This document shows, piece after piece, positions 36,078 through 45,365 of a stretch of DNA of 64,000 nucleotides. The stretch's first letter is position 1, and every line of letters begins with the position of its first letter. Below the pieces are notes generated by a model, which saw only the letters and a program-made list of their open reading frames with translations, had not been told where the DNA came from and made no database searches. Origin of the DNA: Persicobacter psychrovividus (GTDB taxonomy: Bacteria; Bacteroidota; Bacteroidia; Cytophagales; Cyclobacteriaceae); contig NZ_AP025295.1 in assembly GCF_036492425.1 (NCBI RefSeq), positions 124,001 to 188,000 on the forward strand. The letters are read 5' to 3'. The translations under genes were made by a program, and so were the position numbers.

Positions 36078-36375
36078 ATACATTTCCCCGATAATAGCGC
36101 TTCATTTCTTTGTGCATCTTTTTACGGTCACGGGCCTGTTGCTTCGGCGAGCGTCGCTTCTTACTACCATTGGCGCGTTGAAACATCCGTTTATAATTCT
36201 TTTTCTGGTTTTCCACCACTCTTCGGTGCGTGGCTGAAAATAACGCAAATCCACGCTGTTGTTTAGTGTAATGTTTAACAAATTCTTTTCGGCTTTCATT
36301 ATCTGCTGATGCTTCTGCTTCCGTAAATACGCCAAAGCCAAATAGCAATATCAGACACCCTATCCATCTTTTCAT
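36067..36375 (-). CDS. Small secreted, strongly basic hypothetical protein
   Basis: 102 residues from the ATG at 36375, chosen as the start of a signal peptide (MKRWIGCLILLFGFGVFTEA, cleavage near residue 22). The mature protein is very rich in Lys and Arg (NQKKNYKRMFQRANG, SKKRRSPKQQARDRKKMHKEMKR), so it may bind nucleic acids, polyphosphate or the cell envelope. It does not resemble a family I know. Its end overlaps the convergent lipoprotein gene by 11 bases. Confidence 0.6.
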   Translation of the reverse strand: MKRWIGCLILLFGFGVFTEAEASADNESRKEFVKHYTKQQRGFALFSATHRRVVENQKKNYKRMFQRANGSKKRRSPKQQARDRKKMHKEMKRYYRGNVFTP

Positions 36376-36410
36376 AGCAGTCCTATTTTTGTAATAAAAC
36401 AGGAATACAC

Positions 36411-36434
36411 AAAAAAAAGCGCTCAAGGCGCTTT
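36411..36434 (-). terminator. Terminator after the ACT-domain protein gene
   Basis: AAAGCGC and GCGCTTT pair around TCAAG; on the minus strand a T-run follows. It lies about 110 bases after the stop codon of the gene at 36542. Confidence 0.7.
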
Positions 36435-36541
36435 AATATCGGAGCAATGCCCCTTTTTCATGACTGACCAATTAAAGCTATCACTTTAAAGGTCAAATTT
36501 TTAATTATCAGTCAAAATATACAAACTAATCCATCTATAAG

Positions 36542-37219
36542 TTAAACTAATCGATGTGTTCTTGTCAGGCTTTGTAACAGACCAAAGGCTCTATTGAGGT
36601 CCACTTCATCCAGAATCAGGGTAATTTCGTGTGTTGTTGAAACCATTTCCACAAGGTTAATGCCTTCCCAAGCCAGTGTTTTAAGCAACACATAATAAAC
36701 GCCAGGTACCACGGTATTATCTTGCGGCAAGCGGATGGTCAAAGAAGACAACTGCCCCCGCTTGTTCAGGATACTTTGATCTTCGAAAATTTCTTCAATA
36801 ACAGGAATCAGTGTAGCGGATACCACCACATTGGTTTCATATACACCTTTGGAAGAGGCCATGAACAACTCATGCGACTCTCTTTGAAGACGTTGAATAA
36901 AAATTTCCTGTGACTTTAATAGAGAATCGGAATTCTTAAACGTATAATCAACCAAGTCAGATCGGATAATAATTTCTCCTAATTTGGAAACATAGGTTCG
37001 CATTTCTGACAACAGCGTACTTTGTGCTGGTTTAGGCACGTGTCTTTTGATGGCCATTACGATGGCACCAATTTGGACTGATTTACCCATGTAACGTTCA
37101 ACGTCCTCCCGCATATTTCGGGCAAGAGCAGTGAAGTTAATGATGCCTTCGGCTAAAGATTCTTCTAAAAAAGGGGCTTGTTGAATGAGGTGACTAACGA
37201 CCTCTTGTACGGTTTGCAT
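36542..37219 (-). CDS. ACT-domain protein (aspartate-kinase regulatory-like)
   Basis: 225 residues. The N-terminal part is helical (VQEVVSHLIQQAPFLEESLAEGIINFTALAR), followed by a stretch that resembles regulatory regions of aspartate kinase, and the C-terminal 80 residues form an ACT-like fold (SSLTIRLPQDNTVVPGVYYVLLKTLAWEGINLVEMVSTTHEITLILDEVDLNRAFGLLQSL, seen in parts). The catalytic kinase domain is absent, so it may be a stand-alone regulator that senses an amino acid. It is divergent from the lysine-type dehydrogenase gene 96 bases away, which supports an amino acid metabolic link. Confidence 0.65.
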   Translation of the reverse strand: MQTVQEVVSHLIQQAPFLEESLAEGIINFTALARNMREDVERYMGKSVQIGAIVMAIKRHVPKPAQSTLLSEMRTYVSKLGEIIIRSDLVDYTFKNSDSLLKSQEIFIQRLQRESHELFMASSKGVYETNVVVSATLIPVIEEIFEDQSILNKRGQLSSLTIRLPQDNTVVPGVYYVLLKTLAWEGINLVEMVSTTHEITLILDEVDLNRAFGLLQSLTRTHRLV

Positions 37220-37315
37220 AATGATTGTTAGGCTGAAAACTTGGTGTTAAAATCTTTTGCAATTTAAAAAAAATATTTATTTTTCATAACAAACCCAACG
37301 ATAAACAAACTACTC

Positions 37316-38527
37316 ATGACATCTATCAAAATAGGAATAATCCGTGAAGGTAAAACGCCACCAGATCGTCGAAGCCCCTTTAGTCCGCAACAATGTGCAC
37401 AACTCCAGCGACAGTACCCAGGCTTAAAATTCATTGTACAACCCTCAGAAATAAGATGTTATAAAAATAATGAATTTGAATCAGAAGGAATTCTGATCCA
37501 GGAAGATTTATCAGCGGCTGAAATTATTTTTGGCGTTAAGGAAGTCCCGATTGAGAAGTTGTTATATAACAAACATTTTTTCTTCTTTTCACACACCCAC
37601 AAATTTCAGGAATATAACCGTCCGTTGCTTCAGGCAGCTGTTAAAAAACAAATTCAACTTACTGACTACGAATGCCTCACCTTTGAGGATGGCCGACGGA
37701 TATTGGGCTTTGGAAGGTTTGCAGGTTTAATCGGCGCCTATTTGGCCATGAAAGCCTGGGGCGCAAAACATCAGACATTCCAGCTTCCATTACCCCAGGA
37801 GTGTTCCGGTTTGGAAAACATGTTTCATCAGCTGAAAGACAATGTCAATTTCGGACAACCTATAAAAATATATATCACTGGACGGGGCCGCGTGGCGAAA
37901 GGTATTCGGGAAATTCTTTCTTTGCTCAACATTGCTGAGGTTGATGCAAAGTCCTTTGCTGAAAAAACTTTTGAGGAAACTGTATTTACCAATTTGGATA
38001 CCAATGCATATTATCAGCACCAAGAAGCACAGCCCTTCACTACTTCAGCCTTGACTAAAAATCCCGAACAGTTCCGCAGCACCTTCACTGAGGTGGCACA
38101 ACATGCAGACATCATCATTACGGGACATTTTTATGATAGTAAATGGCCAAAATTAATTGAGCAAGCACAACGAACTGCCTACCAAAGGCTGAAAGTACTT
38201 GCCGACATCAGTTGTGATATTGCTGACCCGATACCTTTTACACTTAGACCAAGCACACTTGCTGATCCATTTTATGATGTTGACCCAGAAAGTCTGGAGG
38301 AAAAGCCTGCTTTTTCAGCAGGAAGCTTAACCGTGATGGCAGTAGATAATTTGCCTGGGGCCCTGCCCAAGGATGCTTCAGAAGATTTTGGCAAAAGTAT
38401 TGCCACCGACATCATCCCTTTACTGCTCAAATCGGATGAAGCCAGGCTTATTGACAAAGCCTCAATTTGTAAAGACGGCAAGCTTAACGCGCCATTTCAA
38501 TACCTGCAAGGTTGGCTGAACAAGTAA
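37316..38527 (+). CDS. Saccharopine/alanine-dehydrogenase-like NAD(P)-dependent oxidoreductase
   Basis: 403 residues. The N-terminus KIGIIREGKTPPDRRSPFSP (2-24) matches the AlaDh/PNT N-terminal domain, with the arginine pair that binds the carboxylate. A nucleotide-binding region follows (IYITGRGRVAKGIREIL, near 190-207). Homologues in Bacteroidota and yeast include lysine-forming saccharopine dehydrogenase (LYS1). The tail ADPIPFTLRPSTLADPFYDVDP and AVDNLPGALPKDASEDFGK is typical of that branch. It probably makes or degrades saccharopine or a related amino acid conjugate. No lysine pathway gene is adjacent other than the divergent ACT protein. Confidence 0.8.
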   Translation: MTSIKIGIIREGKTPPDRRSPFSPQQCAQLQRQYPGLKFIVQPSEIRCYKNNEFESEGILIQEDLSAAEIIFGVKEVPIEKLLYNKHFFFFSHTHKFQEYNRPLLQAAVKKQIQLTDYECLTFEDGRRILGFGRFAGLIGAYLAMKAWGAKHQTFQLPLPQECSGLENMFHQLKDNVNFGQPIKIYITGRGRVAKGIREILSLLNIAEVDAKSFAEKTFEETVFTNLDTNAYYQHQEAQPFTTSALTKNPEQFRSTFTEVAQHADIIITGHFYDSKWPKLIEQAQRTAYQRLKVLADISCDIADPIPFTLRPSTLADPFYDVDPESLEEKPAFSAGSLTVMAVDNLPGALPKDASEDFGKSIATDIIPLLLKSDEARLIDKASICKDGKLNAPFQYLQGWLNK

Positions 38528-38531
38528 ATAC

Positions 38532-38566
38532 AAAAAAAGGCGATTTCAACAAATCGCCTTTTTTTT
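38532..38566. terminator. Bidirectional terminator
   Basis: AAAGGCGATTT and AAATCGCCTTT form a perfect stem around CAAC with flanking A- and T-runs, between convergent genes. Confidence 0.9.
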
Positions 38567-39572
38567 AACTCGATGACCGTTCAATGAAGGTCGTCGGAAG
38601 AATTACATGCGGATGCTCGTCGCTTTCCTCCTTCAGTGATTTGACCAACATTTCACAAGCGGTTTCTCCAATTTTTCGGGCAGGCTGTTCCATGGTCGTC
38701 AGGCGGGGTGTCACATATTCCGTGGCGGGATCATTGGTAAAACCCACCAGAGCAACATCCTCTGGAATCCTCAAGCCCAAATCCTGAATACAGCGCATGG
38801 CTTCAAAGGCCACATAATCGGAAACGCAAAATATGGCATCTGGGCGAGGCACGCCCAATTGCAGTAATTTTTTTGCCGAAGCGTAGGCGTCTTCCTTCAA
38901 ATGCTCACATTCGTAAACCTGTGCTTTGGCAATATCCCGACCTGCATCGGAAAGCGCAGCCATAAATCCGTTGTACCTATTTTTACAGATGGATAAATTC
39001 AACGGCCCAGAAAGGTGCGCTATATTTTGGTAACCCTTTGAAATTAAGTGTTGTGTAATTTGATAGGCACCCTGAAAATCATCCACTGTAACTTTGGGGC
39101 AATCGATCTGTTCTGCCACTCGGTCAAAGAGCACAAAAGGAATTTCCTTCTCCTGTAGCCGTTCGAGATGTCGGAAGTCAGCAGTTTGTAAAGTCAATGA
39201 CATCAATATTCCTGCAACCTTATTGGAAGCAAGCATTCGTGTATTCAATACCTCCAATTCAAAATCTTCATTGGACTGACAAATAATCACGCTATAACCA
39301 TTTCTGCGGGCAACTTCCTGAATCCCTTCAAGGGCATTCGAAAAAAATGCACGGTTAAATTCTGGTAAAATTACGCCTATCAGGCTTGACTGCTTTTTTG
39401 CCAAACTTGCAGCCAATAAATTGGGCTCATAATCAAGTGCCTCAGCCAATGCTTTGACCTTTTTTTTGGTCGCGGGATTTACATCTGGATGATCCTTTAA
39501 GGCTCGTGAAACAGTAGATTTGGAAATATTTAGCTTAATGGCAATATCTGAAATGGTGATTGGCTTTCTCAT
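38565..39572 (-). CDS. LacI family transcriptional regulator
   Basis: 335 residues. The N-terminal helix-turn-helix and hinge (ITISDIAIKLNISKSTVSRAL, then PATKKKVKALAEALDYEPN) are followed by the periplasmic-binding-protein-like effector domain: LIGVILPEFNRAFFSNALEGIQEVAR, VDDFQGAYQITQHLISKGYQ, AIFCVSDYVAFEAMRCIQDLG, VALVGFTNDP, and TTMEQPARKIG. Such proteins repress or activate genes for use of a sugar or other small molecule. No transport or sugar-enzyme gene lies adjacent, so the ligand cannot be inferred. Confidence 0.93.
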   Translation of the reverse strand: MRKPITISDIAIKLNISKSTVSRALKDHPDVNPATKKKVKALAEALDYEPNLLAASLAKKQSSLIGVILPEFNRAFFSNALEGIQEVARRNGYSVIICQSNEDFELEVLNTRMLASNKVAGILMSLTLQTADFRHLERLQEKEIPFVLFDRVAEQIDCPKVTVDDFQGAYQITQHLISKGYQNIAHLSGPLNLSICKNRYNGFMAALSDAGRDIAKAQVYECEHLKEDAYASAKKLLQLGVPRPDAIFCVSDYVAFEAMRCIQDLGLRIPEDVALVGFTNDPATEYVTPRLTTMEQPARKIGETACEMLVKSLKEESDEHPHVILPTTFIERSSS

Positions 39573-39693
39573 AAAAATAATATCCTGCCGCCTGAAGAAG
39601 GTTTTTCAGGCATAAAAAAGTGATATTATCAAATGTAATAAATTTTGGAGAAAAAGGAAGTAATCAGCCTGTCAGAGGCCAAAAAAGGACTTT

Positions 39694-40860
39694 CTAAATA
39701 TGAACTTCCTTATTGATATTACTCATCCGCAAAGCCACTTTGTCGAGCACTTCGGGCGCACTCTTACGGTCAAGGGCTTGTTTGAAATACAAACTCACCT
39801 CGGTTCCACGCCCTACTTTACTGGTAATATCCATACGGCCACCACCTCGCTCCATGATCGATTTCACCATGTACAAACCGACCCCTGAGCCTTCTTTTTT
39901 ATCCGTAAATCGGCTGAAAGGTTTGGCTATTTTGTCCTGATTTTTTTCTACATCAAAGCCCATTCCGTTATCAGAAATCTTGAGCAATAGGTATTCTCCC
40001 ACCATTCTTGATTTGACCGAAATTTTTGCGTTGATCCCCTCAGAATACTTAATGGCATTTGAAAGTACATTCTGAATCACAATCTCAAGGCACAATTCAT
40101 TGAATACAATTTCATCCTTCCGCAAAGTATAGACAATCTGTGGTTTACACTGCTCGATTAAACTACTCAGGTTGCTTTCCACAAAGGAGGTACATTTCAT
40201 CAAGCTCAACTTCTTCACTGGTGCTTCGGTGAATTTCTGCTCAAGCTTGAACATCTCCAGCATCCCCTTGATCTTAAATTCAAGGTTTTTAACAGAATCA
40301 ACGATGCGGGTAAATGGGCTGCTTTCCGAAAGAAACGGATAATCATGCTCAAGAATCGTCAACAGCCCCTCCAATTGATGTAAAGGCGCCTTTAAATCAT
40401 GCGCTGAAGAATAGGCGAAGGTGCTATAATATTTCACCTGCTCCCTCAATCCATCGACCTCTTTATCTTCCAGTGTCGGTGAGGATGGATCAACAGTTGC
40501 CTGGCTGGTAACAAAAGGCATCAGGCTGATAAAAAACGACCCACGGTTGTTGGTCGTCAATTCTACCCTGAATTCCCAGAAAGTTGGGTTTTCGGTATTG
40601 CTGTCCTGAAAAACAAAAGTTTGCTTGGCTTTCTGCTGAACAAAATTTTCATTGACCCAAACACAAAGCCTTAGCATCATATCTGTTTGCTGACTCTCGT
40701 CAAAGAAATCAAACCAATCCAATAGCTCAGCGAAACGACCGGCGCTACCAATCACCACGCCATCTTCATTGACAATGATGGTTGCAGGCATGACCAAATC
40801 CAATAATTCCTGATTGAATTCGGTACTGATTCTATGTTGAGCAAAAGAAGGTGAAAACAT
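39694..40860 (-). CDS. Sensor histidine kinase, cytoplasmic
   Basis: 388 residues with no membrane segment. The first 115 residues form a PAS-like domain (VMPATIIVNEDGVVIGSAGRF, then FWEFRVELTTNNRGSFFISLMPF). The dimerisation helix carries the phosphoacceptor His154 in SSAHDLKAPLHQL, followed by the ATP-binding domain with the N-box (IVIQNVLSNAIKYSE), G1 box (DNGMGFD), and G2 box (GSGVGLYMV). A fragment of the input for the PAS domain cannot be read from the sequence. No response regulator is adjacent, so its partner must be encoded elsewhere. Confidence 0.9.
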   Translation of the reverse strand: MFSPSFAQHRISTEFNQELLDLVMPATIIVNEDGVVIGSAGRFAELLDWFDFFDESQQTDMMLRLCVWVNENFVQQKAKQTFVFQDSNTENPTFWEFRVELTTNNRGSFFISLMPFVTSQATVDPSSPTLEDKEVDGLREQVKYYSTFAYSSAHDLKAPLHQLEGLLTILEHDYPFLSESSPFTRIVDSVKNLEFKIKGMLEMFKLEQKFTEAPVKKLSLMKCTSFVESNLSSLIEQCKPQIVYTLRKDEIVFNELCLEIVIQNVLSNAIKYSEGINAKISVKSRMVGEYLLLKISDNGMGFDVEKNQDKIAKPFSRFTDKKEGSGVGLYMVKSIMERGGGRMDITSKVGRGTEVSLYFKQALDRKSAPEVLDKVALRMSNINKEVHI

Positions 40861-41144
40861 ATAATATATCTTTAGCTAAAATGGGCTTAAAGAGTCAGAA
40901 AAAAAACATACTTAATCCGTAAATAATTATCCTTTTTAAAGGAACTCATAAAAATGTTGAAATCAAAGTGAAATGCCGTAAATATTGAAGTATTCGTATA
41001 TTTTTTTACACATTTACTTACTTGAGACATATATACATCTACATTTATCATAGTATCGCCTTTCTAATGAAATTGTAACCCCCGGTAACTAAATTCTTGT
41101 GGTTTTGTTCTTTCAAAACTTCGGGAACTTTCCTAATTTCGGGA
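40861..41144. other. Intergenic region between histidine kinase and riboswitch
   Basis: About 280 bases, holding the promoters of two divergent transcripts. No clear -33/-7 pair for the B12 operon was found; TAATTTCG at about 41134-41141 is a weak -7 match. Confidence 0.35.
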
Positions 41145-41308
41145 GATTTTGGTTTGCTAATCTAAAGCAATGAAAATGGGAATCTCGTTAAATTCGAGGG
41201 CTGTACCCGCAACTGTAAGTACATGAATTGATCTCAATCCACTGTTTTTAAAGGTGAAAATGGGAAGGGAGATAAAACAGTACAAGCCAGGAGACCTGCC
41301 AAATCCTC
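41145..41308 (+). ncRNA. Cobalamin riboswitch
   Basis: Conserved blocks are present in order: AAGCAATGAAAATGGGAATC, GAGGGCTGTACCCGCAACTG, a variable stem region, and the B12 box AAGCCAGGAGACCTGCC (41284-41300). This matches the adenosylcobalamin-type (class I) aptamer. The aptamer is followed by about 120 bases before the first ATG, room for an expression platform. It controls the lipoprotein - BtuB - BtuG operon; bound cobalamin should lower expression when B12 is plentiful. End points are approximate, set from the conserved core. Confidence 0.93.
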
Positions 41309-41426
41309 TGCTTTTTCAAGTACCCGGGAATTGGTACCAGAACATGCGAGTGGTTGAAGATGTTGAATCGAAACACTTTTGTTTCAAAAACTTACCTGGT
41401 TTTTCCCGAAATCAGGTCTGAAAATA

Positions 41427-42296
41427 ATGAAAAATTTACTACCATCTCTATGCATATGCCTCAGTGTTTTTTTTATGGCATCCTGCAGCTCAAATCAAAA
41501 CGATCCCACCTCTCCCGACAATCCGGATCATCCGGAATTACCACAAAGTGATTCGGCGAAATACATTCATGAGATTGTTGCTTACCATCCTGCCCCAGGT
41601 CAGTTTATCAATCAGAAAATTGGTACGCTCGAAGGTGCAAAAGCCCTGATCGGCAATAAAGACCACCTGCTCAGCCTCGGTGCATTCGGGGGCAGTGTAG
41701 TGGTTGGATTTTCTCCGGCAATCCAAAATCTTGACGGTAATGATTTCGTCATCTATGGCAATGCCTTCACGGGCTCGTCAGAAATGGGTATTGTTGCAGT
41801 GGCAGAGCAAGAGGATGGTCCGTGGTACGAATTAAAGGGGTCCGAATACGAGGCCCCAGAAACGAATAAGGCTTACGAGGTAACTTATCATAAACCTCAA
41901 AATGAACTTGACGATATTATTTGGACCGATAATGAGGGCAAAAGTGATACTGTCAAATATATGGGACAGCTTACCCAAAATAAGCAATCGCACTGGCCAG
42001 CAAACGAGTCAAAAGATTTTACGGTAAGTGGCACCCGCCTGAAAAGTTTTACCACCATAGAAAATGGCAAGATTGTCAATCAGAAGCCCGAGGGTGGGTT
42101 TGGCTATGCTGACATGAGTATTGGTGGCGATGCTTTCGATATCGATTGGGCGGTAGATGAAAATGGCCACGCGAAAAAACTTCAGCAGATTAGGTATATA
42201 AAAGTTTATACCGGGCTTCAGGTGAATGCTTCCATCTTGGGAGAAGTTTCCACAGAGATCAAAGGGATTGAAAACCTGCATTATTCTGCCAAATAA
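41427..42296 (+). CDS. B12-riboswitch-controlled surface lipoprotein
   Basis: 289 residues from the ATG at 41427, which begins a lipoprotein signal (SVFFMASCSSN, lipid Cys at about residue 19); the frame extends 48 bases upstream. The mature part is beta-rich: YIHEIVAYHPAPGQFIN, LLSLGAFGGSVVVGFSP, DFVIYGNAFTGSSEMGIVAVAEQEDGPWYEL, and GFGYADMSIGGDAFDIDWAV, each seen in part. I do not recognise a named family with certainty; related proteins are annotated as cell-surface proteins at B12 loci of Bacteroidota. It is the first gene after the riboswitch, 12 bases before btuB-like. A role in binding cobalamin at the surface, like BtuG or BtuH, is plausible but inferred. Confidence 0.75.
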   Translation: MKNLLPSLCICLSVFFMASCSSNQNDPTSPDNPDHPELPQSDSAKYIHEIVAYHPAPGQFINQKIGTLEGAKALIGNKDHLLSLGAFGGSVVVGFSPAIQNLDGNDFVIYGNAFTGSSEMGIVAVAEQEDGPWYELKGSEYEAPETNKAYEVTYHKPQNELDDIIWTDNEGKSDTVKYMGQLTQNKQSHWPANESKDFTVSGTRLKSFTTIENGKIVNQKPEGGFGYADMSIGGDAFDIDWAVDENGHAKKLQQIRYIKVYTGLQVNASILGEVSTEIKGIENLHYSAK

Positions 42297-42308
42297 GCCA
42301 TACGTCAG

Positions 42309-44240
42309 ATGACTCATTTTTTATCAATACTGATGTGTATTGCTTATTTTGGTGCCCTAAATCCTGCCGACACTTCAAAAGCGGTTGTTCTGAAAGGGAT
42401 TCAGGTTTATGATCTAAAAATCGAGGATCGCCAGAGTTTCAAACAGTCAAAAATAGACTCCTTAACTTTACAGGAAAATTTATCGGCTTCATTAGGGGAC
42501 TTACTGACCTTGCGCACCCCAATATTTATCAAAAGTTATGGTGCTGGTGGAGCGCAAACCATCTCCCTGCGTGGGACGGGCGCTTCGCATACCCAGCTAT
42601 ACTGGAATGGTATCAATTTGAACTCGCCTATGCTTGGACAGGTGGATTTATCGTTGTTTCCAGTATCTTTTTCCGATGAGGTGAAAGTGGATTATGGTGC
42701 CTCTTCCTTATTATATGGAACAGGTGGACTTGGTGGTGCCATCCATATGAATAATAGGGTAGATTTTCAGCAAGTTACCGATTTTAGATTGTCGCAATCC
42801 ACTGGAAGCTTTTCTAATTTTGTCAGTTCAATGAGCCTGACCAAGGGAAATCACCTTTGGCAGTCAACGACCAAAGCCTATGTAAAAACGGTCAAAAATG
42901 ACTTTCAATATTGGAATGTAAATATTGGATCCGAGCCTGTTCATTCCACCAATATCAACGGTGAACAACAGCAATATGGGCTGATGCAGGAAGTTCACCG
43001 AAAACTGAATAATGGGGACCGAATCGGTCTGCGCCTGTGGGGTCAATACAACGATCGATCACTACCGCCAACCACCATTACGCCCGATAGCTATGGGTGG
43101 CAACAGGATGCAAGTTTGCGCTCACTACTGGATTACGAGCGCAAAAGAGCCAATCATTTACTCACTGCCAACGTCGCATATATGAAGGAATTTGTGCGGT
43201 ATAAGGACAAAAAATCAGGCAATGATTCCCGCAGCCTTGTAGATATTGTGCAGTCGAATATTCGGTTGAACCAAAAATTGAAAGAGAATATTTTCCTTAG
43301 ACTCGGAGCAAATTATACCCTTGATATTGCCCATTCGGATAACTATGCGGAACCTCAGGAACTGGTAACAACAAGAAGGACGCAGTCCAAACAGGACGTA
43401 TATTCCGAGCTTGAATATAGCCCCAATTCTGCCTGGACACTCTCGATGCTGCTTCGGCAGCAATGGATTGATGGCGACCGAAAACCGTTCCTCCCCTCGC
43501 TGGGTTACAAATATCAACACGAAAATAACCAGCAGCTTTGGGCGTGGTCCGTAAGAGGAAACATTTCAAGGAATTTCCATGCGCCAAGCCTTAACGATCG
43601 CTATTGGTGGCCCGTGGGCAATCCGGATTTATTGCCTGAAGAAGGCTGGGAAGGAGAAACAGCCTTTCAGATAGAAAGAAAAAGCAGTTCGTCCTATTTC
43701 AACAGCGAAACTACCCTGTTTTTCTCCTATATCAATAATTGGATTATTTGGCAGCCGGGTGTTTTCAATCTCTGGCGACCTGAGAATATGACCCTTGTCT
43801 TCAGCCGTGGCATTGAACAAAATTTCCGCTACCATTTCAAAACAGGCCAATTGCAGCATGAGCTTTTCACGAACCTCTCATGGACAAAAGCGGAGAATCA
43901 AAAACCGAAAAATGACCGCGATGTCTCTGTGGGCAAACAGCTGATCTATACGCCAGTTTTCAGTTTGCAGGCGTATTACAGAGTCATTTATAAAGGCTGG
44001 AAAATCACCGTAGAAGAATCTGCTTACGGGAAGCGGTACACCAAAACCGATGAAACACAATACCTTCCCGCTTACCTGTTGACCAATATGGTTGTGGCCA
44101 AAGACCTTCGGTGGCACAAGCAACAATTTAATGTACAACTCAGGATCAATAACCTGATGAATTACCATTATCAGTCTGTTGCTTTCCGACCAATGCCCCC
44201 AAGAAATTTCCTTTTAACGCTTTCCTATTTTGTGAAATAA
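42309..44240 (+). CDS. btuB: TonB-dependent cobalamin receptor (BtuB-like)
   Basis: 643 residues: a signal peptide-like N-terminus (residues 1-20), a plug domain (LSASLGDLLTLRTPIFIKSYGAGGAQTISLRGTGASHTQLYWNGI in parts, residues 55-100; GGLGGAIHMNN near 140), and a beta-barrel ending in an aromatic residue (LTLSYFVK, close to the C-terminus). The size and plug match BtuB-type receptors. It transports cobalamins across the outer membrane using TonB energy. It is in an operon under the riboswitch and overlaps no gene; the BtuG-like gene begins at the base after its stop. Assignment to B12 rests on the riboswitch and the BtuG-like neighbour. Confidence 0.9.
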   Translation: MTHFLSILMCIAYFGALNPADTSKAVVLKGIQVYDLKIEDRQSFKQSKIDSLTLQENLSASLGDLLTLRTPIFIKSYGAGGAQTISLRGTGASHTQLYWNGINLNSPMLGQVDLSLFPVSFSDEVKVDYGASSLLYGTGGLGGAIHMNNRVDFQQVTDFRLSQSTGSFSNFVSSMSLTKGNHLWQSTTKAYVKTVKNDFQYWNVNIGSEPVHSTNINGEQQQYGLMQEVHRKLNNGDRIGLRLWGQYNDRSLPPTTITPDSYGWQQDASLRSLLDYERKRANHLLTANVAYMKEFVRYKDKKSGNDSRSLVDIVQSNIRLNQKLKENIFLRLGANYTLDIAHSDNYAEPQELVTTRRTQSKQDVYSELEYSPNSAWTLSMLLRQQWIDGDRKPFLPSLGYKYQHENNQQLWAWSVRGNISRNFHAPSLNDRYWWPVGNPDLLPEEGWEGETAFQIERKSSSSYFNSETTLFFSYINNWIIWQPGVFNLWRPENMTLVFSRGIEQNFRYHFKTGQLQHELFTNLSWTKAENQKPKNDRDVSVGKQLIYTPVFSLQAYYRVIYKGWKITVEESAYGKRYTKTDETQYLPAYLLTNMVVAKDLRWHKQQFNVQLRINNLMNYHYQSVAFRPMPPRNFLLTLSYFVK

Positions 44241-45344
44241 ATGAAAAAGTTGCTGTTATATTTTGCAATGTTATGGCTCATTTCTGCCTGTAATAACCCT
44301 GAGGATGCCCGTCCTGTGGATGTGAATCCACCGACCAAGGGGAGCTATCAAAATGGGGTTTTTATTGTAAATGAAGGGAATTTCGACTGGGGTGTCGGCA
44401 CTTTATCCTTTTTGCATGATGCCACAGGAAATGAAGCTCAACAGATTGACAACCTCATTTTTAAGGAAGCCAATGAGTTTGAGCTTGGCAATATTTTTCA
44501 GTCCATGAAAATTATAGGAGGCAAAGGCTATCTGATCCTCAACAACTCCGAAAAAATAGTTATTATTGATCCTTACACCTGTAAATATTTGGATCAGATT
44601 GATATCCCAAAAGGGAGTCCAAGGTATCTGGAGCAGGTTACAGACGATAAAGCCTATCTGACTGAACTCTATGCAGGCTGTTTCTGGGTGCTTGATTTAA
44701 AAACAAATACAGTGACCAAAAAGGTAACAACAGACGGCGGTTGGACGGAAGGCATCGCTACCATTGGTAATTATGCCTTTATCACCAAGGCTCGCACAAT
44801 GTATGATTCCAATCAGGCCGATCAGGAACTGCTGAAAATTGATAAAAATACTGATGAGATTGTCGATAGGATGCCCCTGCCTAAGGGACCAAAAAATGTG
44901 GTCGTTGATAAAAATGCTCAATTATGGGTGCTTTGTGAAGGGCAAATTGTTGGGGACTCCCCACAACTCGTTCGCATTGACCCTGAACAGATGAAAATTA
45001 CCCGACAATTTTCATTTGACAACCTCACGGCGACCTGGCCTGGCCATCTAAGAATTAATCGGGAGAAAAATACCCTGTACTATATTAACGGTGGGGTGTA
45101 TCAGCAGCCTATTGACGCTACAACGCTTAATAGCCAACCTTTCATTCCCGTGGCAGAAAACCAAATTTATTATGGCCTGGACTTAGACCCGGCAAATGAT
45201 GATATTTATCTCTCGGATGCCATTGACTATCTGCAAAAGGGGCTGATATTTCACTATAATCACCTCGGTGAACTGATCTCGAAATTCAATGCCGATGTAA
45301 TGCCTAACCAATTTGTGTTTTGGCGACCTGAAGAGGATAAATAA
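44241..45344 (+). CDS. btuG: BtuG-like YncE-family beta-propeller lipoprotein
   Basis: 367 residues. The lipoprotein signal ends LISAC (lipid Cys at about residue 17). The mature protein has repeated blade-like units: GVFIVNEGNFDWGVGTLSF, EKIVIIDPYTCKYLDQIDIPKG, GCFWVLDLKTNTVTKKVTT, LLKIDKNTDEIVDRMPLPKG, and QLVRIDPEQMKITRQFSF, all of the YncE/DUF5074 type. In Bacteroides, BtuG is a surface lipoprotein that binds B12 with extreme affinity and caps BtuB. The gene follows directly on btuB in the same operon, which supports the same role here. Confidence 0.88.
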   Translation: MKKLLLYFAMLWLISACNNPEDARPVDVNPPTKGSYQNGVFIVNEGNFDWGVGTLSFLHDATGNEAQQIDNLIFKEANEFELGNIFQSMKIIGGKGYLILNNSEKIVIIDPYTCKYLDQIDIPKGSPRYLEQVTDDKAYLTELYAGCFWVLDLKTNTVTKKVTTDGGWTEGIATIGNYAFITKARTMYDSNQADQELLKIDKNTDEIVDRMPLPKGPKNVVVDKNAQLWVLCEGQIVGDSPQLVRIDPEQMKITRQFSFDNLTATWPGHLRINREKNTLYYINGGVYQQPIDATTLNSQPFIPVAENQIYYGLDLDPANDDIYLSDAIDYLQKGLIFHYNHLGELISKFNADVMPNQFVFWRPEEDK

Positions 45345-45365
45345 CAGGCCTTTAAAGCAAATACA

